A stretch of 64,000 nucleotides of DNA from Microbacterium saccharophilum (GTDB lineage: Bacteria > Actinomycetota > Actinomycetes > Actinomycetales > Microbacteriaceae), in assembly GCF_007992455.1 (NCBI RefSeq), contig NZ_BKAH01000001.1, positions 124,001 through 188,000 on the forward strand, written 5' to 3'. The notes beneath the pieces were generated by a model that saw nothing but the letters and a program-made list of their open reading frames with translations, was not told the origin of the DNA and did no database searches. Positions 37,704 through 46,221 of this stretch are shown here, in pieces (the stretch's first letter is position 1; each line of letters opens with the position of its first letter). Position numbers and translations under genes: made by a program.

Positions 37704-38426
37704 TCAGGCCGCGGTGAGCTCACCGCGGACGATGGAGTCCCCTGAGTGCCCGGGGTCGCCGCCGGTCTCCTCCTGGGAGATGTCGACGAGCGTGAAGGTG
37801 GACAGGTCGACGTCGTCGGGCACCGCGAACTCGCCGGTGGCGCCGTCGAGCACCCCCAGGCTGACGAGCGCGGACCCGTCGGAGGCGATGAGCCACACCT
37901 CGCGGTAGCCGTCGGCGGGGACGGAGGCGTCGAGGGTCACGACGACCCGCCGGTGCCCGTCGACCTTCTCGAGGACGGCTTCACCGGCCGCGCCCTGCCA
38001 GGAGGGGAACCCGTCGAGGGTGGCCTCGGCGACGATCTGCGGGCGCGGGGTCAGCAGGCTCACGGACGTCCAGACGCCCGCGACGATGACGACGGCGGCC
38101 GCGGCGCCCACCAGGGCGAGCAGGAGGCGCCGACGGGGGCGGCTTCCGCGGCTTCCGCGCCGCACGGCGTGCTGCGCGGCTGCCGGCTCGGGCGCGACGG
38201 CCTCGTCGAAGCCCAGCTCGGAGCTGATGGCATCCCACACCCGCGGCGGCGGGGTGAGCAGCGCGGCGTCGCCGCCGACGGAGCGGCCCACGGCGACGGT
38301 GCGTGCCAGCGCGGCCACCTCGGCGGCACAGGACGCGCATTCGGCGAGGTGCGTACGCTCGGCCGGGGTGGCGACCGGCTCGCCCATCGCGATGAGCGCC
38401 GCGACGTCCGGGTCAATATGCGACAT
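37704..38426 (-). CDS. RskA-like anti-sigma factor
   Basis: A 240-residue single-pass membrane protein. The N-terminal zinc-type anti-sigma motif HLAECASC (H26, C30, C33) faces the cytoplasm, a membrane helix is at about 99-123 and the external domain (125-240) has the anti-sigma-K factor RskA pattern WLIASDGSALVSLGVLDGATGEF. It overlaps the sigma gene by 14 bases and should bind and inhibit it until proteolysis releases the sigma factor. Confidence 0.9.
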   Translation of the reverse strand: MSHIDPDVAALIAMGEPVATPAERTHLAECASCAAEVAALARTVAVGRSVGGDAALLTPPPRVWDAISSELGFDEAVAPEPAAAQHAVRRGSRGSRPRRRLLLALVGAAAAVVIVAGVWTSVSLLTPRPQIVAEATLDGFPSWQGAAGEAVLEKVDGHRRVVVTLDASVPADGYREVWLIASDGSALVSLGVLDGATGEFAVPDDVDLSTFTLVDISQEETGGDPGHSGDSIVRGELTAA

Positions 38427-39003
38427 GAGCGGCCTCCAATCGGGATCGCAGACGGGTGAGACTTCGGCGGATGTGACTCTTCACGGTACCCAGTGGCATG
38501 GCCAGCCGCTCGGCGATCTGCGCGTGGGTCAGGTCTTGGTAGAACGCGAGCGTCACGACGGCGCGGGCGTCCGGCTCGAGCTGCTCGATCTCGTCGGCGA
38601 GGACGATCGCATCGCTGACGTCGACAGGTGCCGCCACCGGCTCCTCCGCCACGGCGCGCATGGCCTCCTCGATCCGCGCCGTGCGGGAGCGGGCTTCGTG
38701 CGCGTCGGCGATCCGGCGCCGCGCGAGGGCGACGAGCCATCCGCCGAGGGGGCCCTTGCCCGACTGGAACGAAGCCCGTGAGGTCCACGCCGAGACGAAG
38801 GTGCGCTGCGTCACGTCCTCCGCCTCCGCCCGGTCGCCGAGCGAGCGCACGGCGAGGGTGTAGACCAGCCGCGACCAGCGGTCGTACATCTCCTTCAGCG
38901 CGCGCTCGTCGCCCGCGGCGAAGCGTGCGCCGAGTTCGGCATCGTCCTCGATGGCGGGCTCCTTCCGGAAGGCGGCGGGCGGCGGGGCGACGAGGGTCAT
39001 CAT
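38413..39003 (-). CDS. ECF sigma factor, SigK-like
   Basis: A 196-residue ECF sigma factor: region 2 includes LKEMYDRWSRLVYTLAVRSLGDRAEAEDVTQRTFVSAW and region 4 has LTHAQIAERLAMPLGTVKSHIRRSLTRLR. With the overlapping RskA-like gene it resembles the SigK/RskA pairs of actinobacteria. It is third in the message DUF4397-sortase-sigma-antisigma. The ATG overlaps the sortase stop. It probably drives the promoter at 40516-40543. Confidence 0.9.
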   Translation of the reverse strand: MMTLVAPPPAAFRKEPAIEDDAELGARFAAGDERALKEMYDRWSRLVYTLAVRSLGDRAEAEDVTQRTFVSAWTSRASFQSGKGPLGGWLVALARRRIADAHEARSRTARIEEAMRAVAEEPVAAPVDVSDAIVLADEIEQLEPDARAVVTLAFYQDLTHAQIAERLAMPLGTVKSHIRRSLTRLRSRLEAAHVAY

Positions 39004-39638
39004 GCCTCCCGTGCGACGAGCACCACGTTATCGCTGTAACTGCGGGTTCGCTCGTCGAACGAGCCGCCGCACGTGATGACGACGAGGGAACGCGGCCCCT
39101 CGCGGGAGAACAGCTCGTCGACGGGGAGCTGCGCGCGCGGGATGTAGGTGACGCTCTCGACGATGTACGTCGTGATCGTGCCGGCGGCATCGGTGACCGA
39201 GACCTGCTGACCCGGCTGCGCGTCGCGGAGCCGCGCGAGGGGCCCGAGCCCGTACACGCGGGAGTCGACGTGCGCCGCGATGACGGTGGCGCCCGCCGCG
39301 TCGGCCGGGGCGGGGCCGAACCGGTACCACCCCGCGACGGCGGGATCCGTCGGTATCTCCATCGCCCCGTTCGCCTGGACGCCGACGGGATCGACCGGCA
39401 TGTCGACGCCGAGGTCGGGCAGCACGAGCGCGGTCGGCTCCGGCGAGGGTACGGGCGGGGGCGTCGGGGTCGCCCGGACGACCGGCACCGACGCCGACGG
39501 GGTCGGTGCCGGTGCCGCGGTCGCCGAGGCGGAGGGCGGGTTGGGGATCCCGCCCTCCGCGTCGGGGGTGGTGCAGGCCGCGAGGGTCCCGATCATCGCG
39601 ACAGCGACGAGGGCGGGGAGCAGACGCGACATGGCCAT
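39000..39638 (-). CDS. class F sortase with a lipoprotein signal
   Basis: A 212-residue sortase. Catalytic residues are visible as H123 (VIAAHVDS), C190 (VVITCGG) and R199 (RTRSYSDNVVL), the class F pattern. The N-terminus reads MAMSRLLPALVAVAMIGTLAAC with a lipobox and C22, so the enzyme would be lipid-anchored, whereas most sortases keep an uncleaved membrane helix. A Pro/Thr-rich linker (30-68) follows. It starts 5 bases after the DUF4397 gene, its likely substrate gene. It joins surface proteins to the cell wall or a pilus. Confidence 0.85.
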   Translation of the reverse strand: MAMSRLLPALVAVAMIGTLAACTTPDAEGGIPNPPSASATAAPAPTPSASVPVVRATPTPPPVPSPEPTALVLPDLGVDMPVDPVGVQANGAMEIPTDPAVAGWYRFGPAPADAAGATVIAAHVDSRVYGLGPLARLRDAQPGQQVSVTDAAGTITTYIVESVTYIPRAQLPVDELFSREGPRSLVVITCGGSFDERTRSYSDNVVLVAREA

Positions 39639-39643
39639 CGGCG

Positions 39644-40465
39644 TCAGCGGCGGGCGTTGGCCGCGCGGACGGAGAGGACCGAGCCGGCCGCGACGGCGAG
39701 CAGCAGCGCGGCGCCGGCGCCGAACAGCCATCCGGTCGAGCCGTTCTCGGCGGCAAGGCCGGCCTCACCGGTGTTCACTCCGTCGGGGCCGGAGTGGAGG
39801 CCCGAAACGGTCTGGACGGCGAGGGCCAGGTTCTCATCCGCGGCGCTGCCCCACGCGTACACGATGGTGAGGGCGCCCTCCGAGACGGTGACATCGGCCG
39901 GTCCGATGACGGGGTCGGTGGTGCCGGCCAGCGCGACGGCCGCCGACACGGTGCCGGCTGCGAGGTCGAGCGAGGCCTCATCGGGGTTCGCGAGACCCGA
40001 CACGACGGGCTGGCCGCCCGCCAGGATGTCCACGGCCGGGGCCGCGGCGACATGCCGGACGGTGAGGCGACCCTGTCCCGCATCCGTGGCGGAGATGTCG
40101 TTGGTGAAGAGCTTCGCGGTGGGCGCCCCGTCGGTGTCCAGGTGGGCGACGGCGGTGTAGCTCTTGTTCGCCTCGAGCGTCAGGGTGATGGGACCGAGCA
40201 CCGGGGCGGAGTCGTCCGCGGCATCCGTCGCCGTCAGCGCGACCACGTAGTCGCCGGCGGGAAGGTCGAGCGGGCCGGCGAGATCGCCGGGCTGGAAGTC
40301 GTCCAGCGTCAGCTCTCCGTTGACGTAGACGTCGACCGGGGTGTCCGGGATGCCGTGCAGGACCGACAGATCGGCCGTGGTGTCCGAGATGGCGTAGGCG
40401 GGAGCGAATGCGGCGAGAGCGGCGACAGCGCCGACGGCGATGCCCGCAGTGAGTGTCTTACGCAC
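39644..40465 (-). CDS. DUF4397-type surface protein with a C-terminal anchor
   Basis: A 273-residue exported protein: signal peptide (MRKTLTAGIAVGAVAALAAFAP, cleavage near AYA), two DUF4397-like domains (ADLSVLHGIPDTPVDVYVNG and RLTVRHVAAAPAVDILAGG), then GLAAENGSTGW, a hydrophobic helix and the tail RAANARR. The end looks like a sortase sorting signal but has no LPxTG; LAAEN-G is the nearest candidate. The GTG start has an AAGGAG site. It is the first gene of the sigma-factor operon. Confidence 0.85.
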   Translation of the reverse strand: MRKTLTAGIAVGAVAALAAFAPAYAISDTTADLSVLHGIPDTPVDVYVNGELTLDDFQPGDLAGPLDLPAGDYVVALTATDAADDSAPVLGPITLTLEANKSYTAVAHLDTDGAPTAKLFTNDISATDAGQGRLTVRHVAAAPAVDILAGGQPVVSGLANPDEASLDLAAGTVSAAVALAGTTDPVIGPADVTVSEGALTIVYAWGSAADENLALAVQTVSGLHSGPDGVNTGEAGLAAENGSTGWLFGAGAALLLAVAAGSVLSVRAANARR

Positions 40466-40515
40466 GAGGAACTCCTTATCGATGGGGCGCGACCTGTTTC
40501 GCGCTTCATCAAGGG

Positions 40516-40543
40516 ATTCCCCCGCACACCGTCATTTGGATGC
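40516..40543 (-). promoter_or_regulatory. candidate ECF sigma promoter of the surface-protein operon
   Basis: The minus strand has GCATCC (40538-40543), a 16-base spacer and GGGAAT (40516-40521), about 50 bases before the DUF4397 start. It resembles the CCATCC...CGAAT pattern reported for mycobacterial SigK promoters, which would make the operon self-activating. Confidence 0.4.
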
Positions 40544-40560
40544 AGGCGAATGAAAAAAGT

Positions 40561-41670
40561 TCAGTCGTCGGTCTTGCGCTTGCGCCAGCGGATGCCGGCG
40601 GCGATGAGACCGTCCAGGTCGCCGTCGAACACGGCGGCGGGGTTGCCGACCTCGTATCCGGTGCGGAGATCCTTCACGAGCTGCTGTCCATAGAGGAAGT
40701 AGGAGCGCATCTGGTCGCCCCAGCTGGCGGTGATGGTGCCGGCCAGCTCCTTCTTCTTCGCCGCTTCCTCCTCGCGCTTGAGGAGCAGCAGGCGCGTCTG
40801 CAGGACGCGCATGGCGGCGGCCCGGTTCTGGATCTGCGACTTCTCGTTCTGCATGGAGACGACGAGGCCGGTCGGGAGGTGGGTGATGCGGACGGCCGAG
40901 TCGGTCGTGTTGACGGACTGCCCGCCGGGGCCGGAGGAGCGGAAGACGTCGACGCGGATGTCGCCCTCGGGGACCTCGACCTCGACGGCCTCCTCCATGA
41001 CGGGGATGACCTCGACGGCGGCGAAGCTCGTCTGCCGCTTGTCGGCGGAGCCGAAGGGGCTGATCCGGGCGAGACGGTGCGTGCCGGCCTCGACCGACAG
41101 CGTGCCGTAGGCGTAGGGCGCGTCGACCTCGAAGGTCGCGGACTTGATGCCCGCGCCCTCCGCGTACGAGGTGTCCATGACCTTCACGGGGTACTTGTGA
41201 CGCTCCGCCCAGCGCAGGTACATGCGCAGGAGCATGTCGGCGAAGTCGGTGGCGTCGTCGCCGCCGGCGCCGGAGCGGATCGTGACGACGGCGGAGCGGG
41301 AGTCGTACTCCCCGTCCAGGAGCGTCTGCACCTCGAGCTGGCCGATGACCTTCTCCAGGTCGGCGAGCTCGGTGCGCGCCTCGGCGGCGGAGTCCTCGTC
41401 CTCCATCTCGACGGCGAGCTCGATGAGCACGTCGAGGTCGTCGAGGCGCTGCTCGATCTCGGTGATGCGGCGCAGCTCGGTCTGCCGGTGGCTGAGGGCG
41501 CTCGTGACCTTCTGCGCCTTCTCGACGTCATCCCAGAGGTCGGGTGCACCGGCCTCCTCGGACAGGCGCGCGATCTCCGCGGTGAGCCCCTCGACGTCGA
41601 CCACCGCCTGGATGTCGGCGAAGGTGGCGCGGAGGGCCTGGATGTCGGCGGAGAGATCGAGTTCGAGCAT
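40561..41670 (-). CDS. prfB: peptide chain release factor 2
   Basis: A 369-residue class I release factor for UAA and UGA codons. The stop-reading tripeptide SPF is in [13 protein letters not shown] and the peptidyl-hydrolysis motif GGQ is in [16 protein letters not shown]. The start is ATG ([14 protein letters not shown]), just after a -10 box; the longer reading to 41754 is not supported. The frame is continuous, so the programmed frameshift used by many bacteria is absent. It is divergent from an MFS gene. Confidence 0.97.
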   Translation of the reverse strand: MLELDLSADIQALRATFADIQAVVDVEGLTAEIARLSEEAGAPDLWDDVEKAQKVTSALSHRQTELRRITEIEQRLDDLDVLIELAVEMEDEDSAAEARTELADLEKVIGQLEVQTLLDGEYDSRSAVVTIRSGAGGDDATDFADMLLRMYLRWAERHKYPVKVMDTSYAEGAGIKSATFEVDAPYAYGTLSVEAGTHRLARISPFGSADKRQTSFAAVEVIPVMEEAVEVEVPEGDIRVDVFRSSGPGGQSVNTTDSAVRITHLPTGLVVSMQNEKSQIQNRAAAMRVLQTRLLLLKREEEAAKKKELAGTITASWGDQMRSYFLYGQQLVKDLRTGYEVGNPAAVFDGDLDGLIAAGIRWRKRKTDD

Positions 41671-41678
41671 GACAGTCC

Positions 41679-41688
41679 AGACTAACGT
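41679..41688. promoter_or_regulatory. overlapping divergent -10 boxes (prfB and MFS gene)
   Basis: The minus-strand box TAGTCT (41679-41684) is 8 bases before the prfB ATG and the plus-strand box TAACGT (41683-41688) is 7 bases before the MFS GTG. They share the bases TA, so two leaderless genes would start from one 10-base element. Confidence 0.5.
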
Positions 41689-41695
41689 GGATGCG

Positions 41696-42979
41696 GTGAC
41701 CGCCGCCGCCGACTCCGAACCGATCCGGGCCATGCTGTGGCGATTCGCCCCCATGATCTACGGCCCGACGCTGCTGTTCGCCCTCGGCGAGGGCGCCGTC
41801 ATCCCGCTCCTGCCCGTCATCGCCGCCGAGCTCGGCGCCGACGTCCCGACCGCGGCGCTCATCGCCTCCGCCCTCGTCGTCGGCCAGCTGTGCGGCAACA
41901 TCCCGGCGGGGTGGGCCGTCGCCCGGTTCGGGGAGCGCGTCACGATGGCAGGCGGCGGTACCCTTGCGATCGCGGGGGTCGCGGGCCTGCTCGCGGCGCC
42001 CAGCCTGCCCGTGCTGGCGGCATCCGTGTTCCTCATCGGCTTCTGCGCCGCCGTCTTCGGCCTCGCCCGGCATTCGTTCATGACGACGCGCGTGCCGCTG
42101 GGCTTCCGCGCCCGCGCGCTGTCGCTCCTGGGCGGCACGTTCCGCCTGGGCATGTTCATCGGGCCGTTCGTCGCGGCGGGGCTGCTCGCCGTGTTCGCCG
42201 ACGAGCATGCCGCGTTCTGGTTCTTCGGCGGATGCCTCGTCGCGACCGTGATCCTGGTGCTCGTCGGCGCCGACCCCGAGACCGAGATGGCGGCCGTGCG
42301 GGAGCCCGCCGCGACGGGCGACCCGTGCTTCGCGGAGGACACCGGGGAGGCGGTGACCGGGTCCATTCCGACGAGCGAGCGGGCCGGCGTCTTCCGCACC
42401 ATGTGGCGGCATCGCGGCGTCCTGTCGCGGCTCGGGCTCGCCGCCGCGTCGCTGTCGGCGGTCCGGTCGACGCGTCAGGTGGTCCTGCCCCTGTGGGGCG
42501 TGTCCATCGGCCTGGATGCGCAGAGCATCGCCCTCGTCGTCGGCATCTCCGGCGCCATCGACTTCGCGCTGTTCTACGCGAGCGGACAGGTCATGGACCG
42601 CTTCGGGCGCCTGTGGGCGGCGTTGCCCGCGATGATCCTGATGGGCGCCGGCTTCCTCGCGCTGTCCGTCACGCACGACCTGGACTCCGCCGCCATGTGG
42701 TTCGCGATGTTCGCTGCCGTCCTCGGCGTCGGCAACGGCCTGTCCAGCGGCATCCTCCTGACCCTCGGCGCCGATGTGGCCCCACCCGCCGACCCGGCGC
42801 CGTTCCTCGGGTCGTGGCGCACCCTGACGGATGCCGGCGGCGCCGTCGCCCCGCTCCTCGTCTCCGCCGTCGCGGCCGTGTCGACGCTCGGCCTCGCGAC
42901 CGCCGTCATGGGCGTCGTGGGGCTCCTCGGCGCCGGCGCGTTCCTGCGCTGGGTGCCGCGGTTCGTCCCCCGCGCCTGA
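41696..42979 (+). CDS. MFS transporter
   Basis: A 427-residue major facilitator with about twelve hydrophobic helices and a long cytoplasmic loop near the middle ([20 protein letters not shown]). Motif A is weak ([16 protein letters not shown]). The GTG start ([13 protein letters not shown]) follows a -10 box by 7 bases; frames further upstream lie inside prfB. Substrate unknown. Its stop codon and that of the convergent TadG-like gene form a small shared hairpin. Confidence 0.87.
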   Translation: MTAAADSEPIRAMLWRFAPMIYGPTLLFALGEGAVIPLLPVIAAELGADVPTAALIASALVVGQLCGNIPAGWAVARFGERVTMAGGGTLAIAGVAGLLAAPSLPVLAASVFLIGFCAAVFGLARHSFMTTRVPLGFRARALSLLGGTFRLGMFIGPFVAAGLLAVFADEHAAFWFFGGCLVATVILVLVGADPETEMAAVREPAATGDPCFAEDTGEAVTGSIPTSERAGVFRTMWRHRGVLSRLGLAAASLSAVRSTRQVVLPLWGVSIGLDAQSIALVVGISGAIDFALFYASGQVMDRFGRLWAALPAMILMGAGFLALSVTHDLDSAAMWFAMFAAVLGVGNGLSSGILLTLGADVAPPADPAPFLGSWRTLTDAGGAVAPLLVSAVAAVSTLGLATAVMGVVGLLGAGAFLRWVPRFVPRA

Positions 42980-42988
42980 CCCGGCGGG

Positions 42989-43402
42989 TCAGCGCAGCGC
43001 GTTGCGGCTCGTGGCGGTCGCCCGCAGCACGACACCGTCGGGAACGAAGAGCGCGAGGATGGGCGGATGCCACGTCGCGGTGACGGTGACGCGCGCCGAG
43101 ACGCCGTCGGGGGTCTCCGCGGAGACGAGCGTGGCCGTCCCGAGCGCCGCGACGAGGTCCGCGGCCTGGTCGCGGACACCGGCGTCGGTGAGCGTCGCGG
43201 ACGCCTGGCCGCCCTCGACCGTCACGGTGAACCCGTCGGCGCCGGCGAGTGCGGCCGCGTCGGCGACGGCATCCACCCGCTTCTGCGCGAGATACAGGCT
43301 CGTGGCGTCCACGCACACGAAGACGAGGGCGAGCGCCAGCACGGCGTAGCCGATCGTGAGGAGCAGCACGCTCCCCTCATCGTCCCGTGGTCGCCGGGTC
43401 AT
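42989..43402 (-). CDS. TadG-like pilus locus protein
   Basis: A 137-residue protein with an N-terminal charged part (MTRRPRDDEGSVLLLT) and one helix at about 12-33, then a Tad/Flp-type pseudopilin body (YLAQKRVDAVADAAALAGADG). This DAVADAAALAGA motif is the hallmark of TadG-like proteins. It is the last gene of the Tad locus. The start overlaps the preceding TadE-like gene by 4 bases. Confidence 0.82.
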   Translation of the reverse strand: MTRRPRDDEGSVLLLTIGYAVLALALVFVCVDATSLYLAQKRVDAVADAAALAGADGFTVTVEGGQASATLTDAGVRDQAADLVAALGTATLVSAETPDGVSARVTVTATWHPPILALFVPDGVVLRATATSRNALR

Positions 43403-43854
43403 CCGGTCCCCCAGAAGCGCGACACCTTCTGCGCCGTCACGGCCTCCACGGGCACCCGGGCGACGCGGTCCAGGTCGAGCACCGGCGGGACGAGCGGAAG
43501 CGGGACTGCGGTGGTCAGGGTCACGAGGAGCGTCGCGCCGGCGGACGGGCACGCGGCGCCGGCCGGGCGGCATCCGACGGAGACCTGCACGGCGCCCGGA
43601 TCGATGCCGTACTCCTGCGTCACCGACGCGAGGATCTCCCGCGCGCGGGCGTCCGCGGTGGCGGCATCCGGGGCCGTCGCGATCGCCCGCGCGATGTGCC
43701 GCGACCCCGCCTCGACGCCGAGGGCGTGAGCCTGGATCGAGCCGAGGGCGACGATGAGGTACACGACCGGAACGAGCAGGACGAGGCCCACGAGGATGAA
43801 CTCGAGCGCGGCCGCGCCGGTGTCCTCGTCAGTCCAGGCTCTCTGCGGGCGCAT
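43399..43854 (-). CDS. TadE-family pseudopilin
   Basis: A 151-residue TadE-like protein: a short cytoplasmic leader, then GAAALEFILVGLVLLVPVVYLIVALG, the class III leader and helix typical of TadE/TadF, and a periplasmic-type body with two cysteines (GCRPAGAACPS). It probably takes part in pilus assembly at the membrane. Its start lies within the previous gene (26-base overlap). Confidence 0.85.
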   Translation of the reverse strand: MRPQRAWTDEDTGAAALEFILVGLVLLVPVVYLIVALGSIQAHALGVEAGSRHIARAIATAPDAATADARAREILASVTQEYGIDPGAVQVSVGCRPAGAACPSAGATLLVTLTTAVPLPLVPPVLDLDRVARVPVEAVTAQKVSRFWGTG

Positions 43855-44203
43855 GACCGGTCACCTCCAGCCCTCCGGTCATGCCGAGCAGCCCGACGAG
43901 CGGCAGGGTCGCCGTGACCGTCACCTCGATGATCGGCTGACCGCCCGAGGATGCGTCCCGCGCGCTCACGTCCTGGACGAACACGTCCCCGACCGTGCGG
44001 GCGATGATCGCGGTCGTGCGCTCGGCACCGTCCCGCAGGGACGTGTCGGCGAGCGCCGCGTGGTACGCACCCTCGACGGCCGCATCGTGGACGACGTTGC
44101 GGACGTAGACGGCGAGGCCGAGCTGCACGACGGCGAGCGTCAGCACCGTCAGGAGCGCACCGACGAGGACGAACTCCACGGGGCTCGAGCCGCGGTCGTC
44201 CAT
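43829..44203 (-). CDS. TadE-family pseudopilin
   Basis: A 124-residue protein starting MDDRGSSPVEFVLVGALLTV, the TadE leader with the conserved Glu at +5 after the Gly/Ser cleavage region. One membrane helix, then an external domain. It is the first of two TadE-like genes and lies 8 bases after the small pilin-like gene. A -10 or ribosome site is not evident, so translation may be coupled. Confidence 0.83.
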   Translation of the reverse strand: MDDRGSSPVEFVLVGALLTVLTLAVVQLGLAVYVRNVVHDAAVEGAYHAALADTSLRDGAERTTAIIARTVGDVFVQDVSARDASSGGQPIIEVTVTATLPLVGLLGMTGGLEVTGHAPAESLD

Positions 44204-44211
44204 CGCCGACC

Positions 44212-44406
44212 TCAGAAGCCGGAGACGCGGCTGATCGCCTGCTGGAACAGGTCGGCCAGCGCAGGCCCGGCGAGCGCCCAGATCGCGACGACGAGTCCCG
44301 CCGTCATGAGCGTCACGAGCACCCAGCCGGGCACGTCGCCGCGTTCGTCGACGAGCGTGTCCTCCCATGCCGCCCTCACACGGCCCCAGCTTGTGCGGAT
44401 CATCAT
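44212..44406 (-). CDS. small pilin-like membrane protein of the Tad locus
   Basis: A 64-residue protein with a charged leader (DTLVDERGDVPG) before one hydrophobic helix (WVLVTLMTAGLVVAIWALAG) and a short tail. Size and place, between tadC and tadE, fit the Flp-type major pilin of actinobacterial Tad loci. The start is one of two adjacent ATGs (44406 or 44403), both near a strong AAGGAGG site, the strongest in the locus, as expected for an abundant pilin. Confidence 0.72.
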   Translation of the reverse strand: MMIRTSWGRVRAAWEDTLVDERGDVPGWVLVTLMTAGLVVAIWALAGPALADLFQQAISRVSGF

Positions 44407-44445
44407 CCGCCTCCTTTCCGACCGGTCATCCGGTCCCCTCACCCG

Positions 44446-45357
44446 TCATCCGATACCCAGCCGCAGCATGACGATGCCGGGGAACACGGCGAACAGCACC
44501 GACAGCGGGAGGATCAGGAACACCAGCGGGAGGAGCATCGCGATCTCCTTGCGCCCGGCCTGCTCGATGAGGGTGCGCTTGGCGTCCTCCCGCGCGTCGG
44601 ACGCCTGCGCCTGGAGCACCTGCGCGAGCGGGGCGCCGCGGTCCAGGGCCGCGATGAGCTGATCGAGGGCCCGCGACAGGGCGGGCACGTCGAGCGTCTG
44701 CGACAGCTCGCCAAGCGCGTCCGTGAGACTCGACCCCGTACCGGTCGCGAGGACGGCCCGCCGGATCTCGGCGGTGAGGTCCCCCGAGCCCACCTCGCCG
44801 ATGCGGCGCAGGGCATCCAGCAGGCTCTCCCCGGCCGCGAGGCACAGGGCGAGGAACTCCAGCACGGTCGGCAGCTGCTCCTCGACGCGGGCGACCCGCC
44901 GCCGTGCGGCGCCGGTCAGGTGCACGTCGCACAGCACGGCGCCCGCGCATCCGAGGATCGGCGGCGCGAGCGCCGCGGCCGCGGGATTGCCCGCGCTCAG
45001 CACGGCGGCGACGGCGAGCGCTCCCCCGACCGCGACGCCGGCCACCGCCCACGCGAGCTGCCGGGCGCGGAAGGCGACGGCATCCTGCGCCCAGCCGGCC
45101 TGCCGGAGCCGGCGGTTGAGCGCCTCCGCCCCACCGAGCCCGGCGATGAGCCGGTCACGCCGGACCCGCCACACACCGAGCCCGACGGGCGGGGCGAGCG
45201 GGGTGAGGCCGAGCGGATCCGCGACGTCGCGCACGTAGGGCGCGATGCGCCGCGCGAGGCTCGGCGCCGCCCAGCGCGGCACCCGCTGGGCGGCCAGCAG
45301 CACGCCGGCTGCGAACGCGCCGCCGAGGACGATCGCGAGGGCCGCCTGCGTGATCAT
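44446..45357 (-). CDS. tadC: Tad/type II secretion membrane protein TadC
   Basis: A 303-residue GspF-family inner-membrane protein with two N-terminal helices, a cytoplasmic domain (VEEQLPTVLEFLALCLAAGESLLDALRRIG, DRGAPLAQVLQAQASDAREDAKRTLIEQA) and C-terminal helices (AMLLPLVFLILPLSVLFAVFPG). It forms the pilus platform with TadB. The ATG overlaps the tadB stop. Confidence 0.9.
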   Translation of the reverse strand: MITQAALAIVLGGAFAAGVLLAAQRVPRWAAPSLARRIAPYVRDVADPLGLTPLAPPVGLGVWRVRRDRLIAGLGGAEALNRRLRQAGWAQDAVAFRARQLAWAVAGVAVGGALAVAAVLSAGNPAAAALAPPILGCAGAVLCDVHLTGAARRRVARVEEQLPTVLEFLALCLAAGESLLDALRRIGEVGSGDLTAEIRRAVLATGTGSSLTDALGELSQTLDVPALSRALDQLIAALDRGAPLAQVLQAQASDAREDAKRTLIEQAGRKEIAMLLPLVFLILPLSVLFAVFPGIVMLRLGIG

Positions 45358-46211
45358 CCGAACCACCGCCGGGGCTCGGACAGGCGGCCGACCCGGAGCA
45401 TGAGGCGGTAGGCGAGGACCGACACGGCCGCACCGGTGAGGATCACGACGACGCCTTGCGCACTGGAGTACGCCGCCGCGCCCTCGGGCCGCATCGACAG
45501 CAGCACGAGCACGATCCACGGCGCGACGACGCCGAGGACGGCGGCTCCTCGGATCCACGACTGGCGGGCCTCGACCTCGGCGCGCAGTGCCGCATCGGCG
45601 CGCACGGATGACGACAGCGCGCGCAGCACGGTGGTGAGCTCGGTCCCGCCCACCTGGCGCGCCATCCGGAGCGTCTCGATGATGCGGTCGCCGACCGGAT
45701 CGCCGAGCGCGGACTTCAGGCGCAGGGCGCTGGAGTCGAAATGACCGGATGCCGCGACGTCGCCGGCGAATGCGGAGAAGGCCGGACGCAGCGGCGCCGG
45801 TGCCGACGTCGCGAGCGCGGCGACGGCATCCGGCAGGGACATGCCGGCACGGACGGACGCGACGAGGAGGTCGCATACATCGGGCCACAGCGCCCGGCGC
45901 GACCGGAGCAGCCGGCGAGCCCGGCCGCGCAGCCACACGGTGGGGGCGGCGGCCCCGACGAGCGCCGCGACGAGCGCCACCGCCGCCAGCGCGGTGAGGA
46001 GCCAGGCGACGGCGGCCGCGAGAACGGCGGCGCCGGCGGACAGGACGAGGAGGCGACCGGCGGGCGTATGCGCGAACCCGGCGGCCTCGAGCATGCGGGC
46101 GACGCGCCCGGGGGCGCGGGGCGGCGCCGCCGTCGTCCGCGGCGGCCAGAGCCACGGGGACAGCGTCAGCAGCAGCCCGGCGGCGAGGGTCGCGCCCCAC
46201 ACGATGATCAT
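45354..46211 (-). CDS. tadB: Tad/type II secretion membrane protein TadB
   Basis: A 285-residue GspF-family protein: N-terminal helices, then LWPDVCDLLVASVRAGMSLPDAVAALA and DRIIETLRMARQVGGTELTTVLRALSSSVR, the family core, and two C-terminal helices. Partner of TadC. It starts 10 bases after tadA. Confidence 0.9.
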   Translation of the reverse strand: MIIVWGATLAAGLLLTLSPWLWPPRTTAAPPRAPGRVARMLEAAGFAHTPAGRLLVLSAGAAVLAAAVAWLLTALAAVALVAALVGAAAPTVWLRGRARRLLRSRRALWPDVCDLLVASVRAGMSLPDAVAALATSAPAPLRPAFSAFAGDVAASGHFDSSALRLKSALGDPVGDRIIETLRMARQVGGTELTTVLRALSSSVRADAALRAEVEARQSWIRGAAVLGVVAPWIVLVLLSMRPEGAAAYSSAQGVVVILTGAAVSVLAYRLMLRVGRLSEPRRWFG

Positions 46212-46221
46212 GTCCGCGCCG

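Noticed and set aside
40549..40565. T-run after prfB as an intrinsic terminator
   Set aside because: Six T residues follow the stop on the minus strand, but no stable hairpin precedes them.
40561..41670. Possible programmed frameshift in prfB
   Set aside because: The frame from MLELDL to the stop is continuous and full length, with no in-frame TGA and slippery site near codon 25.
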